This document shows, in pieces, positions 41,476 to 49,472 of a stretch of 54,935 nt of DNA (positions within the stretch are counted from its first letter, which is position 1; the number at the start of each line of letters is the position of its first letter). The stretch is from Antarctobacter heliothermus. GTDB taxonomy: Bacteria; Pseudomonadota; Alphaproteobacteria; Rhodobacterales; Rhodobacteraceae. The DNA lies in NCBI RefSeq assembly GCF_900188425.1, contig NZ_FZON01000032.1, positions 1-54,935 on the forward strand, read 5' to 3'. A model generated the notes under the pieces. It did no database searches, was not told the origin of the DNA, and saw only the letters and a list, made by a program, of their open reading frames with translations. A program made the position numbers and the translations under genes.

Positions 41476-41682
41476 ATGCCAACGGGCACCGTGAAGTGGT
41501 TCAACACCACAAAGGGATTTGGGTTCATCGCACCGGACGACGGCGGACAAGACGTCTTTGTCCATATTTCGGCGGTGGAAAGGTCTGGCTTGACCGGGCT
41601 CGCGGACAACCAGAAGATCAGCTTTGAGCTGCGCGAAGGCCGCGACGGGCGCTCGATGGCGGCGGATTTGCAACTGCTCTGA
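41476..41682 (+). CDS. cspA: Cold-shock domain protein
   Basis: 68-aa single-stranded nucleic acid chaperone. RNP1 'KGFGFIAPDD' and RNP2 'VFVHISAVE' are complete, with 'GTVKWFNTTK' at the start. GGAG lies 11 nt before ATG. A 242-bp spacer upstream has no gene and may hold a long cold-responsive 5' leader. Confidence 0.95.
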   Translation: MPTGTVKWFNTTKGFGFIAPDDGGQDVFVHISAVERSGLTGLADNQKISFELREGRDGRSMAADLQLL

Positions 41683-41850
41683 CCGACGGGCCGCGTGCGG
41701 CGCGGGTGCGCGATGTCGAACCAGAACCCGCGTCTCTGTGTCCACGGCATTTGCCGATAATTCAAAGGGCTCGGCGCTTCGTCGCCGGGGGTGGTTGCTG
41801 TACCCTGACGGCAGGCCGACATATGGTGTTGGCCTTTGCCGGAGGCAGAC

Positions 41851-42156
41851 ATGCCGCTCAAGTGGATCACCTATGCCGCGATTCTGGCGACCGTCGCCTT
41901 GTTGGTTGCGGGGGTCAGCACGTTGCCGCCACTGACAGAGGGTGGTTTGCCGCGCAGCGGTCCGCCGCCTTACGGTGCCGCCTCGGCCCCGGCGGACCCG
42001 GAGGCGTTTTGCCGGGCCAGCATGACCGGCGTCAATTGCGCCTGTTTTGCCCAGAAAGCCGCCGAGGTTATGAGCGCACCGCACAGGCCGGTGCACGGAA
42101 TCACCTATGCCAACCGTTGGGATCTCGCCCGCGCGCAGGCCGGGGAAAGCTGTTGA
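41851..42156 (+). CDS. Small exported or membrane-anchored protein, unknown
   Basis: 101 aa. N-terminal hydrophobic helix ('ITYAAILATVALLVAGVS') that could be a signal anchor, a Pro-rich linker ('LTEGGLPRSGPPPYG'), then four Cys ('FCRASMTGVNCACFAQKA' and 'GESC'). The Cys set suggests disulfides or a metal in the periplasm. GGAGG lies 7 nt before ATG. Ends 1 bp before the convergent metR stop. No family recognised. Confidence 0.7.
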   Translation: MPLKWITYAAILATVALLVAGVSTLPPLTEGGLPRSGPPPYGAASAPADPEAFCRASMTGVNCACFAQKAAEVMSAPHRPVHGITYANRWDLARAQAGESC

Positions 42157-43062
42157 TCACGCGTTCTGCAAACGTCGCGCCTCGTCACCCGCAAGCTGAA
42201 CCAGCAACTTCATATAAGGTTTTTCCAGATCCTCGGTCCGCACCGCCGCATACAGCCGCCGCGTCAGCCCCTGTTCCGTAAGCGGGCGCGTTACATAGTC
42301 TGAGCTGTATTTGACCTCGCGCACCACCCAATCGGGCAGCACCGACACCCCCCGGTTCGACGCCACCAGCAACAGGATCACCGCCGTCAGTTCGACCTGT
42401 CGGATCGCCGCCGGTTCCACCTTGGCGGGCGTCAAAAGCTGGCTGAAGATATCCAGCCGCGAGCGTTCCACCGGATAGGTGATCAGGGTCTGACCGCGAA
42501 AATCCTCTGCCTCGATAAACGGCTTGTCCGCCAGCGGGTGCGTGGCCGAGGCCACAAAGACCGGGCTGTAGTCGAACAGCGGTACAAAGGTCACGCCGGC
42601 CAGGTTCTCGGGGTCCGAGGAGATCACCACATCCACCTCTTCCTTCATCAACGCGGGCAGCGCGTCAAAGGCAAGACCGGGGCGAATGTCCACATCCACA
42701 TCGCCAAATTTCTTGCGGAACCCTTCCAGCACCGGGAACAGCCATTCGAAACAGGCGTGGCATTCGATGGCGATGTGCAGCCGCCCGGCCTTGCCCGACC
42801 GCAGCCCCTCGAACTCATCCTGCAAGGCCTCGACCTGCGGGAGGACCTGTTCGGCCAGCCGCAGAAGGCGCATCCCGGCCGCCGACAGCTTCATCGGTTT
42901 TGAGCGCCGCACAAACAGCTCGACCCCTGCCTGATCCTCCAGCCCCTTGATCTGATGGCTCAGCGCGGATTGGGTGATGTTCAGCTGCTCCGCCGCGCGC
43001 GCGACCCCACCCGCGTCATGAATCGCCTTGATGGTCCGGAGGTGCCGGAATTCGATATGCAT
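42157..43062 (-). CDS. metR: LysR family regulator MetR
   Basis: 301 aa. N-terminal HTH 'GVARAAEQLNITQSALSHQIKGLE' and 'LFVRRSKPMKLSAAGMRLL', then 'LHIAIECHACFEWLFPVLE' and 'FDYSPVFVASATHPLA', which resemble E. coli MetR closely (its homocysteine-sensing region). Divergent from metF, the classical arrangement, so it most likely activates metF and other methionine genes with homocysteine as co-effector. Confidence 0.88.
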   Translation of the reverse strand: MHIEFRHLRTIKAIHDAGGVARAAEQLNITQSALSHQIKGLEDQAGVELFVRRSKPMKLSAAGMRLLRLAEQVLPQVEALQDEFEGLRSGKAGRLHIAIECHACFEWLFPVLEGFRKKFGDVDVDIRPGLAFDALPALMKEEVDVVISSDPENLAGVTFVPLFDYSPVFVASATHPLADKPFIEAEDFRGQTLITYPVERSRLDIFSQLLTPAKVEPAAIRQVELTAVILLLVASNRGVSVLPDWVVREVKYSSDYVTRPLTEQGLTRRLYAAVRTEDLEKPYMKLLVQLAGDEARRLQNA

Positions 43063-43092
43063 GGGAAACCCGTGTCCGCCTCATGTTGATCT

Positions 43093-43114
43093 TGAGATTT
43101 ATGAGTTTGTCTCA
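43093..43114. promoter_or_regulatory. Candidate MetR box in the metR-metF spacer
   Basis: TGAGA (43093-43097), 12 bp, TCTCA (43110-43114): LysR-type dyad near the middle of the 103-bp divergent spacer. E. coli MetR sites read TGAA-5-TTCA, so the fit is partial. Confidence 0.5.
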
Positions 43115-43165
43115 CAATGCCGCATGTGCGACAAGGGTGGCAACTCAACACAGGACTTGTCCAAC

Positions 43166-44035
43166 ATGCAGCGCCCAGAGATCTCATTCGAATTCTTCCC
43201 GCCCAAAAACATCGAAGCCACCTTTCGCCTCTGGGACGCGGTGCAGGTTCTGTCGCCGCTGGCGCCGCGCTTTGTCTCTGTCACCTACGGCGCGGGCGGC
43301 ACAACCCGTGACTTGACCCGCGATGTGGTTGCGACCCTGCACAAACATTCCGGCCTGCGCACGGCGGCGCACCTGACCTGCGTGAACGCCACCCGCGCCG
43401 AAACCCTTGCCATCGCCGAAGGCTTTGCCGAGGCCGGTGTGACCGACATCGTATCGCTGCGCGGCGACCCGCCCAAAGGCTCCAACGGGTTTGAGGCGCA
43501 TCCCGACGGTTTTGCCAATTCCATCGAGCTGATCGAGGCGCTGGCCGAAACCGGCAAGTTCACCCAGCGCGTCGGCGCCTACCCCGACCGTCACCCGGAG
43601 GCCGCCAGCCAGCAGGCCAGCATCGAGTGGCTCAAGCGCAAGCTGGACGCCGGCGCGACGGAGGCCCTGACCCAGTTCTTTTTCGAGGCGGACACGTTTT
43701 TCCGCTTCCGCGACGACTGCGCCAAGGCGGGCATCGACACCACGAAACTGGTGCCGGGCATACTGCCGATCGAAAACTGGAACGGCGCGCGCCGCTTTGC
43801 CGAAAGCTGCGGCACGCATATTCCCGCATGGGTGTCGGACGCGTTCGACAAGGCCCAGCGCGACGGGCGTGAGGATCTGCTGGCCACGGCCATCTGCTCT
43901 GAACTCTGCACCAACCTGATCGAGGGCGGCGTGGACAAGCTGCATTTCTACACGCTCAACCGCCCGGAGCTGACCCGCGACGTCTGTTTCGCGCTGGGTG
44001 TCACACCCGACGTCAGCCTGGAACAGGTGGCCTGA
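43166..44035 (+). CDS. metF: Methylenetetrahydrofolate reductase
   Basis: 289-aa FAD barrel that reduces 5,10-methylene-THF to 5-methyl-THF for methionine synthesis. Motifs: 'ISFEFFPPKNIEATFRLW', 'PRFVSVTYGAGGTTRDLTRD', 'AHLTCVNATRAETLAIAEGF', 'VSLRGDPPKG', 'RVGAYPDRHPEA' and 'QFFFEADTFFRFRDDC'. ATG 43166 fits the family N-terminus. Regulated by the divergent metR. Confidence 0.95.
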   Translation: MQRPEISFEFFPPKNIEATFRLWDAVQVLSPLAPRFVSVTYGAGGTTRDLTRDVVATLHKHSGLRTAAHLTCVNATRAETLAIAEGFAEAGVTDIVSLRGDPPKGSNGFEAHPDGFANSIELIEALAETGKFTQRVGAYPDRHPEAASQQASIEWLKRKLDAGATEALTQFFFEADTFFRFRDDCAKAGIDTTKLVPGILPIENWNGARRFAESCGTHIPAWVSDAFDKAQRDGREDLLATAICSELCTNLIEGGVDKLHFYTLNRPELTRDVCFALGVTPDVSLEQVA

Positions 44036-44060
44036 GCGCACACCGCGCCGTATGCCCCCC

Positions 44061-44081
44061 GCCCCGGGCCTGACCCGGGGC
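44061..44081. terminator. Palindromic hairpin between convergent metF and dehydrogenase genes
   Basis: GCCCCGGG, loop CCTGA, CCCGGGGC: perfect 8-bp stem. No T-tract either side. The CCGGGCCTGACCCGGG word also looks like a dispersed palindrome common in Rhodobacteraceae, so it may be a repeat serving as a terminator. Confidence 0.5.
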
Positions 44082-44093
44082 CTCCCCTCTCCC

Positions 44094-45251
44094 TTACCGG
44101 AACATCGGCGGACGGGCATCCATCCAGACGCCCTGATCCTTGCCGCTTTGCGCCACGGCAAAGACCGCCGCCATAGACCGCAATCCGTCCTCGGCGCGCG
44201 GGTACAGATCCGCCGCCGGGCCCATATCGCGGCCCTCCTTGCGGGCGCGGATCGCCTCTGCCAGATCGGCGTAGATATTGGCAAAGGCCAGCGGCATCCC
44301 CTCCGCATGGCCCATCGTCACCCGGCTGGCGCGGTCCGCCTCGGGCGACAGCCCCGGCCCGCCCCGTTCCATCACCTCCAGCCGACCGCCCAGCGGCATC
44401 CAGTACAGCTGGTTCGGCTGCTCCTGCGCCCAGCGCAGCCCGCCCTTTTCGCCAAACACCTGCAGGGTCAGCCCGTGCTGCCGCCCCAAGGCAATGGACG
44501 AGGTCCACAAACGCCCCGCAGCCCCGCCGTCAAACCGCAGGTTGACCTGCGCGTCATCCTCCAGCACGCGGCTCTCGATACAAGACACCGTATCCGCCGA
44601 CAGCCGGTCCAGCTCTTGCCCGATGACAAAGCTCGCCATGTGCAGCGCATGAATGCCGCAATCGGCAAACTGCGCCGACACGCCCGCCTGAGCCGGATCA
44701 TAGCGCCAGCGCACGCGCGGGTTGTCCGCATCCGCCGCATCGGCGTGATGGCCATGGGCGAACTCAGCGACCACCATGCGCACCCGGCCCAGATCTCCGC
44801 GCGCCACCATCGCCCGCATGTGCCGCACCAACGCATAGCCGGTGTAGCCATAGTTCACCGCGCAGATCCGCCCGGTTTCCCGCGCAAGGCCGACAATCTC
44901 TTCGCCCTCTTCAACCGTCATGGTCATGGGCTTTTCGCACAGCACATGAAAGCCTGCCTTCAGATAGGCCTTGGTGATCTCGAAATGGGTGGCATTCGGC
45001 GTCGCCACCGTCACCAGATCAATCCGGTCGTCGCGCCCCTGCTCGCCCGCCAGCATCTCGCGCCAGTCGCCATAGGCGCGATCAGACGCCAGCCCCAACC
45101 GCTGACCATAGGCCCGCCCCGCCTCTGCCCGATGATCCAGCGCACCGGCGACAAAATCAAACGCCCCGTCCAGCCCCGATCCCAGCCGGTGCGCCGGGCC
45201 GATCTGACTGCCCTCACCGCCACCGATCATGCCCCACATCAGTTTCGCCAT
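44094..45251 (-). CDS. Gfo/Idh/MocA family oxidoreductase
   Basis: 385 aa. Rossmann GGGEGSQIG motif at residues 8-16 ('MIGGGEGSQIGPAHRLG'), dinucleotide and EKP motif 'GFHVLCEKPMTMTVEEG', and the C-terminal sheet with active-site 'DCGIHALHMASFVIG' (Asp and His of the family). Likely NAD-linked oxidation of an inositol- or sugar-type substrate. GGGAGGAG before ATG 45251. A second paralogue starts 1.1 kb upstream in the same operon, which suggests sequential steps or substrates; identity unknown. Confidence 0.88.
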   Translation of the reverse strand: MAKLMWGMIGGGEGSQIGPAHRLGSGLDGAFDFVAGALDHRAEAGRAYGQRLGLASDRAYGDWREMLAGEQGRDDRIDLVTVATPNATHFEITKAYLKAGFHVLCEKPMTMTVEEGEEIVGLARETGRICAVNYGYTGYALVRHMRAMVARGDLGRVRMVVAEFAHGHHADAADADNPRVRWRYDPAQAGVSAQFADCGIHALHMASFVIGQELDRLSADTVSCIESRVLEDDAQVNLRFDGGAAGRLWTSSIALGRQHGLTLQVFGEKGGLRWAQEQPNQLYWMPLGGRLEVMERGGPGLSPEADRASRVTMGHAEGMPLAFANIYADLAEAIRARKEGRDMGPAADLYPRAEDGLRSMAAVFAVAQSGKDQGVWMDARPPMFR

Positions 45252-45293
45252 GCTCTCTCCTCCCGCCATGCCCCCCGCATGACCTGTCGTTTT

Positions 45294-46394
45294 TCAAAAT
45301 TCGGCGACCTGCGCCCATCCGCCCGACACAGCAGAGGCCCGCGCCGCCGCAATGACCCGGTGCACCTCGACCCCGTCCGCAAACGTCGGCCAGACCGGCG
45401 CGCCGCTGTCGATGGCGGCCAGAAAATCCTTTGTCTCGATGATGATCTGGTCCTGATAGCCGGTGCCATGACCGGGTCCGAGGCAAAACGGTTTGTAATC
45501 CGGATGCGCCGGGCCGGTCAGCACCTTGGTGAATCCCGCCCGCTCTGCCGGGGCGTCGCCATCGCAAACCCACAGCGCGTTCTGATCCTCTTGATCAAAT
45601 CGCACAGCGCCCTTTTCCCCTGTCACCTCATAGGCATAGCCCATCTTCTTGCCCGTCGCCACGCGGCTGGCAAACAGCTGCCCGCTGGCCCCACTGGCAA
45701 AGCGCAGCGTCATCAGAACCTGATCGTCATTGGTCACCGTCACGCCATTGCGCTGCGGGAACACCGTCTCCATCACCGCAAAGACCTGCGCGATCGGCCC
45801 GCCCAGCGCCAGGGCGGCATTGATCGGATGCGGTGCCAGATCCCCCAGACAGCCGTTGGCGTCCCCCTGCGACCGCCACGGCGGCAGGATCGAGGTCAGG
45901 TGAAAATCCTCTGTATGCTCAATGCGCAGATGATGGACCCGGCCCAATTCCCCCCGGGAAATCAACTGCCGCGCGAACTGCGTCGCAGGTGTCCGGCTGT
46001 AATTATACGCCACCGAATGCACTACACCGGCTTGCTCCGCCGCCGCCAGCATGGCCCGCGCCTCGGCCAGATCCAGCCCCATGGGCTTTTCGCAAAGCAC
46101 CGACTTGCCCGCCGCAAACGCCGCCTTCGCAATCTCCAGATGGGTGGACTGCGGTGAGGCGATCACAACCGCCTCCACCTCGGGATCATCGACCAGCGCC
46201 CGCCAATCCCGCGCGCCGCGCTCAAAGCCGTAAGCCTCGGCATAGCGCGCGCCGCTCTCAGGCGACGCCCCCGCGATGGCCACCAACCGGGGCTTCAAAC
46301 GCGTCTCGAACACCGTGCCTACGGCGGCAAAAGCTGCGGAATGCGCCTTGCCCATATAGCCGCCGCCGACAATGCCAATCCCGATCCGGGCCAT
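45294..46394 (-). CDS. Gfo/Idh/MocA family oxidoreductase (second paralogue)
   Basis: 366 aa. 'IGIGIVGGGYMGKAHSAAFA' nucleotide motif, 'GKSVLCEKPMGLDLAEARAM' (EKP), 'YNYSRTPATQFARQLISRG' and 'GDLAPHPINAALALGG' where the usual Asp-x-x-x-His catalytic pair would be. GGGGAGGGG before ATG 46394; the longer ORF start is unsupported. The linker to the next gene is 42 bp, so co-transcription is likely. Function inferred to be sugar or polyol dehydrogenation. Confidence 0.88.
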   Translation of the reverse strand: MARIGIGIVGGGYMGKAHSAAFAAVGTVFETRLKPRLVAIAGASPESGARYAEAYGFERGARDWRALVDDPEVEAVVIASPQSTHLEIAKAAFAAGKSVLCEKPMGLDLAEARAMLAAAEQAGVVHSVAYNYSRTPATQFARQLISRGELGRVHHLRIEHTEDFHLTSILPPWRSQGDANGCLGDLAPHPINAALALGGPIAQVFAVMETVFPQRNGVTVTNDDQVLMTLRFASGASGQLFASRVATGKKMGYAYEVTGEKGAVRFDQEDQNALWVCDGDAPAERAGFTKVLTGPAHPDYKPFCLGPGHGTGYQDQIIIETKDFLAAIDSGAPVWPTFADGVEVHRVIAAARASAVSGGWAQVAEF

Positions 46395-46456
46395 AACGTC
46401 CCCTCCCCCCATGCGCGTCCAGCAACCCTTGCGCCCGCGCTGACAGGGGACAAGAG

Positions 46457-47368
46457 CTATTTCGGCGCGCGCTTGGTCAGGCCCAGTTTTTCTCTCACCG
46501 CTGAGGGACCAATCACCTTCGCCCCCATGTTTTCGATGATGCCCACGGCCCGCTCGACCAGTTGCGCATTCGTCGCCAGCACGCCCTTGTCCAGCCACAG
46601 GTTGTCCTCCAGCCCGACCCGCACATTGCCGCCCGCCAAAACGCTTGCCGCCACATAGGCCATCTGGTTCCGGCCCAGCGCAAAGGCGCTGAACGTCCAG
46701 TCATCGGGCACGTTGTTAACCATGGCCATCAGCGTATTCAGATCATCCGGCGCGCCCCAAGGCACGCCCATGCACAGCTGCACCAGCGCCGGACCGTCCA
46801 GAACACCCTCCTTCACCAGTTGTTTGGCAAACCACAGATGCCCGGTGTCAAAGGCCTCGATCTCGGGCTTGACCCCCAGCGCGGTCATCCGCGCGCCCAT
46901 GTCGCGCAACATCCCCGGCGTGTTGGTCATGACGTAATCGGCCTCGGCAAAGTTCATCGTGCCGCAGTCCAGCGTGCAGATCTCGGGCAGGCACTCGGCA
47001 ATATGCGCCACACGCTCTGCCGCACCGATCATGTCGGTGCCTGCCGCGTTCACCGGCAAAGGCGCATCGGTCGACCCAAAGGTGATGTCCCCGCCCATTC
47101 CAGCGGTCAGGTTCAGCACCACGTCTACCTCGGCGTCGCGGATGCGCTCCGTCACCTCACGGTAATAGGCCAGATCGCGCGAGGGCGCGCCGCTTTCGGG
47201 ATCGCGCACATGGCAATGCACCACCGCCGCGCCCGCCTTGGCGGCGTCAATCGCGCTCTCGGCGATTTGCTGCGGCGAGCGTGGCACATGCGGGCTGCGG
47301 TCCTGCGTGCCGCCCGATCCGGTCACCGCGCAGGTGATACAGACCTCTTTGTTTATCTCAAGCGGCAT
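46457..47368 (-). CDS. Beta-keto acid cleavage enzyme (BKACE, DUF849)
   Basis: 303-aa TIM barrel of the family of 3-keto-5-aminohexanoate cleavage enzyme: it condenses a beta-keto acid with acetyl-CoA and releases acetoacetate and a new CoA ester. Metal ligands His51 and His53 in 'GAAVVHCHVRDPESG', plus the distal Glu in 'VRVGLEDNLWLDKGV'. 'SGGTQDRSPHVPRSPQQIAE' is the acid-binding N-terminal loop. The start overlaps the acyl-CoA synthetase stop by 11 bp. Substrate could be dehydrocarnitine or an amino-keto acid; the lack of a carnitine dehydrogenase nearby weakens the carnitine idea. Confidence 0.9.
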   Translation of the reverse strand: MPLEINKEVCITCAVTGSGGTQDRSPHVPRSPQQIAESAIDAAKAGAAVVHCHVRDPESGAPSRDLAYYREVTERIRDAEVDVVLNLTAGMGGDITFGSTDAPLPVNAAGTDMIGAAERVAHIAECLPEICTLDCGTMNFAEADYVMTNTPGMLRDMGARMTALGVKPEIEAFDTGHLWFAKQLVKEGVLDGPALVQLCMGVPWGAPDDLNTLMAMVNNVPDDWTFSAFALGRNQMAYVAASVLAGGNVRVGLEDNLWLDKGVLATNAQLVERAVGIIENMGAKVIGPSAVREKLGLTKRAPK

Positions 47369-49472
47369 CTTCGCCTCCCTCTATGTCAGTATCGCGCAAA
47401 CGGATCAGCGCATCCGCCGCCACCGCCCGGTCAGGCATGCATAGCAACGGGTTGATCTCAACCTCTTCGATCCTCTCGGCATGGCCCGCGACCAAAGCCT
47501 GCACCGCCAGAACCGCCCCGGCAATGGCCGCCATGTCCGCCCCCGCCGCGCCACGATATCCCGCCAGCAGCGGCGCAATCCGCAACCGGCCCAGCGCGCC
47601 GCGCACATCCCCCTCCGTCACCGGCAGCAACAGCGACTGTGTATCGCCCAAAATCTCGGTCCAAACCCCGCCCGCGCCCAGCGTCAAAACAAACCCGTGC
47701 GCCGGATCACGCACCACGCCGACCAGCAGCTCAACAACCGCCCCGGCGACCATCTCTTCAACCAGATAGCCAGACGCCCCCATACCCCCGGCCGCCTCCT
47801 CGACTTCCGCCACGGACATCAGGTTCAACCGGACCGCCCCAGCCTCGCTCTTGTGGGCAAACCCCTCGCCCTTCACCACAACCGGAAAACCGATCCGCGC
47901 CGCCGCCTGCCCCGCCGCCGCAGGCGTCGCGACCTGCTCCAGCCCCGGCACCCTCACGCCCGCCCGCGCCAAAGCCTGCTTCGCGGCACCTTCGCTCAAC
48001 ACGCCACCATGCGCTTCTTCTGGCCGAAAATATCCCGGGGGAGGCGCCGCAGGCGACGGGGGCAGCGCCCCCTCCCCGCTCTCCAACAGCACCGGCCACG
48101 CCGCCACGTCCCGCCCCAGAAACGCCGCCGCCGCCACTGCCTCCAGGGCCGAGGGCACATCACACAGCGGCACAATCCCCAGGGCCACCAACCTCTCTGC
48201 CACCGCCTCTGGCAGGGTCTCGACCAGGCTCGACAGGATCGCCATCGGCACGCTGCTGCCCAGCCCAGCCAAAGCCTCGATCACCAAATCCCAATCCGCC
48301 ACGGAACATCGGTCGCCGCGCGGAAAATCCAACACCACAACCCCAAGGCCCAGATCCGCCCCCTCGATCATCGCACCGAAACAGGCCCGCATCGCCGCCA
48401 CATCGCCCCAGATATAGGTATGGTAATCCAACGGGTTGGCCAGCGCCACCTTCGCCCCCAATGCCGCGCGCAATCCCTCACGCTGCGCTGCGCCCAACGG
48501 TGGGAACTCGACGTCGTAGCCCAGCCCGGTGTCCGCCATCAGGCTGGCCTCGCCGCCCGAACAGGAGGCCGACACCACCCGGTTCGACCGCAATGGCCCG
48601 GCCACATGCAGGATCTTCAACACCTCCAGCAGCGCCGACAGCGACGTGACCTGCGCCACCCCGATCCGCCGTAAAAACGCCCGCGCGCCCGCGTCGTTGC
48701 CGGTCAGCGACGCCGTATGCGACACCGCCGCCGCCCCCGCCTGCTCTGACGCACCCAGCTTCAACGCCACAATCCGCTTGCCCAAATTCCGCGCCCGCGC
48801 CGCCAGCGCCTCAAAGCCGCGGACATCCTTGATGCCCTCGATATACAGGCCCAGCGCGGTGATCCGGTCGTCCTCCAGCAACGCCATGCCCAGCGCGCTC
48901 AGATCCACCTGCGCCTGATTGCCAACAGTGCCCAGAAACCCGATCGGCAGGCCCCGCCGTTGCATGGTCAGGTTCAACGCCACGTTAGAGCTTTGCGACA
49001 GGATCGCCACGCCGCGCTCGACCGGCACCATCCCGTGCTGGTCCGGCCACAACGCCACCCGGTCCAGCGCGTTGAGAAAGCCGTAACAATTCGGCCCCAG
49101 CACCGGCATGTCGCCTGCCGCCGCAGACAGCGCCGCCTGCAAATCCGCGCCATCGGCCAGTTCCGCCCGCGCTTCGGCAAAGCCGGAGGCAAAGCAGATC
49201 GCCCCCCCAGCGCCGCGTGCCGACAACACCCGCACCGCCGCGACCGTGGCCTCACGGTTGATGCCGATAAACACCGCATCGGGCGCTTCCGGCAGATCCT
49301 CGATCCGCGCGAAAGCAGGCAAACCCCCAACCTCGTCTCGCCGCGGATGCACCGGCCAGACCGGTCCGTCAAAGCCCATCTTGCGACCCTCGCGGATCAC
49401 GTTTTCGCACCACGCCCCGCCACCGATCACGGCGATGGAACGCGGGTGCAACAGGCGCGACAGATCGCGCAT
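47358..49472 (-). CDS. NDP-forming acyl-CoA synthetase (acetate-CoA ligase family)
   Basis: 704 aa starting at the ATG fused to the acyl-CoA dehydrogenase stop (TGATG). Domains in order: CoA-binding (about 1-130, 'LLHPRSIAVIGGGAWCENVI'), ligase-CoA (about 145-430, with the phospho-His candidate in 'VSHTASLTGNDAGARAFLRR') and ATP-grasp (about 490-700, 'GFPVVVKGEGFAHKSEAGAV', 'VEEMVAGAVVELLVGVVRD', 'EEVEINPLL'). Residues about 466-488 ('LPPSPAAPPPGYFRPEEA') are encoded by a dispersed repeat (copy B) forming the interdomain linker. Activates a carboxylic acid to its CoA ester. A single fused alpha-beta chain is normal for this class. Confidence 0.88.
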   Translation of the reverse strand: MRDLSRLLHPRSIAVIGGGAWCENVIREGRKMGFDGPVWPVHPRRDEVGGLPAFARIEDLPEAPDAVFIGINREATVAAVRVLSARGAGGAICFASGFAEARAELADGADLQAALSAAAGDMPVLGPNCYGFLNALDRVALWPDQHGMVPVERGVAILSQSSNVALNLTMQRRGLPIGFLGTVGNQAQVDLSALGMALLEDDRITALGLYIEGIKDVRGFEALAARARNLGKRIVALKLGASEQAGAAAVSHTASLTGNDAGARAFLRRIGVAQVTSLSALLEVLKILHVAGPLRSNRVVSASCSGGEASLMADTGLGYDVEFPPLGAAQREGLRAALGAKVALANPLDYHTYIWGDVAAMRACFGAMIEGADLGLGVVVLDFPRGDRCSVADWDLVIEALAGLGSSVPMAILSSLVETLPEAVAERLVALGIVPLCDVPSALEAVAAAAFLGRDVAAWPVLLESGEGALPPSPAAPPPGYFRPEEAHGGVLSEGAAKQALARAGVRVPGLEQVATPAAAGQAAARIGFPVVVKGEGFAHKSEAGAVRLNLMSVAEVEEAAGGMGASGYLVEEMVAGAVVELLVGVVRDPAHGFVLTLGAGGVWTEILGDTQSLLLPVTEGDVRGALGRLRIAPLLAGYRGAAGADMAAIAGAVLAVQALVAGHAERIEEVEINPLLCMPDRAVAADALIRLRDTDIEGGEDAA
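48015..48072 (+). repeat. REP-like repeat copy B, inside the acyl-CoA synthetase gene
   Basis: TTCTTCTGGCCGAAAATATC, CCGGGGGAGGCGCCGCAGGCG, ACGGGGGCAGCGCCCCC: same word order as copies A and C. It is antisense to the gene and adds a Pro-rich linker between the ligase and ATP-grasp domains without breaking the frame. Confidence 0.75.

Noticed and set aside
43998-46157. 719-aa plus-strand frame
   Set aside because: Antisense to the two Gfo/Idh/MocA genes, Arg/His/Pro-rich.
47481-48674. 397-aa plus-strand frame
   Set aside because: Antisense of the acyl-CoA synthetase gene.
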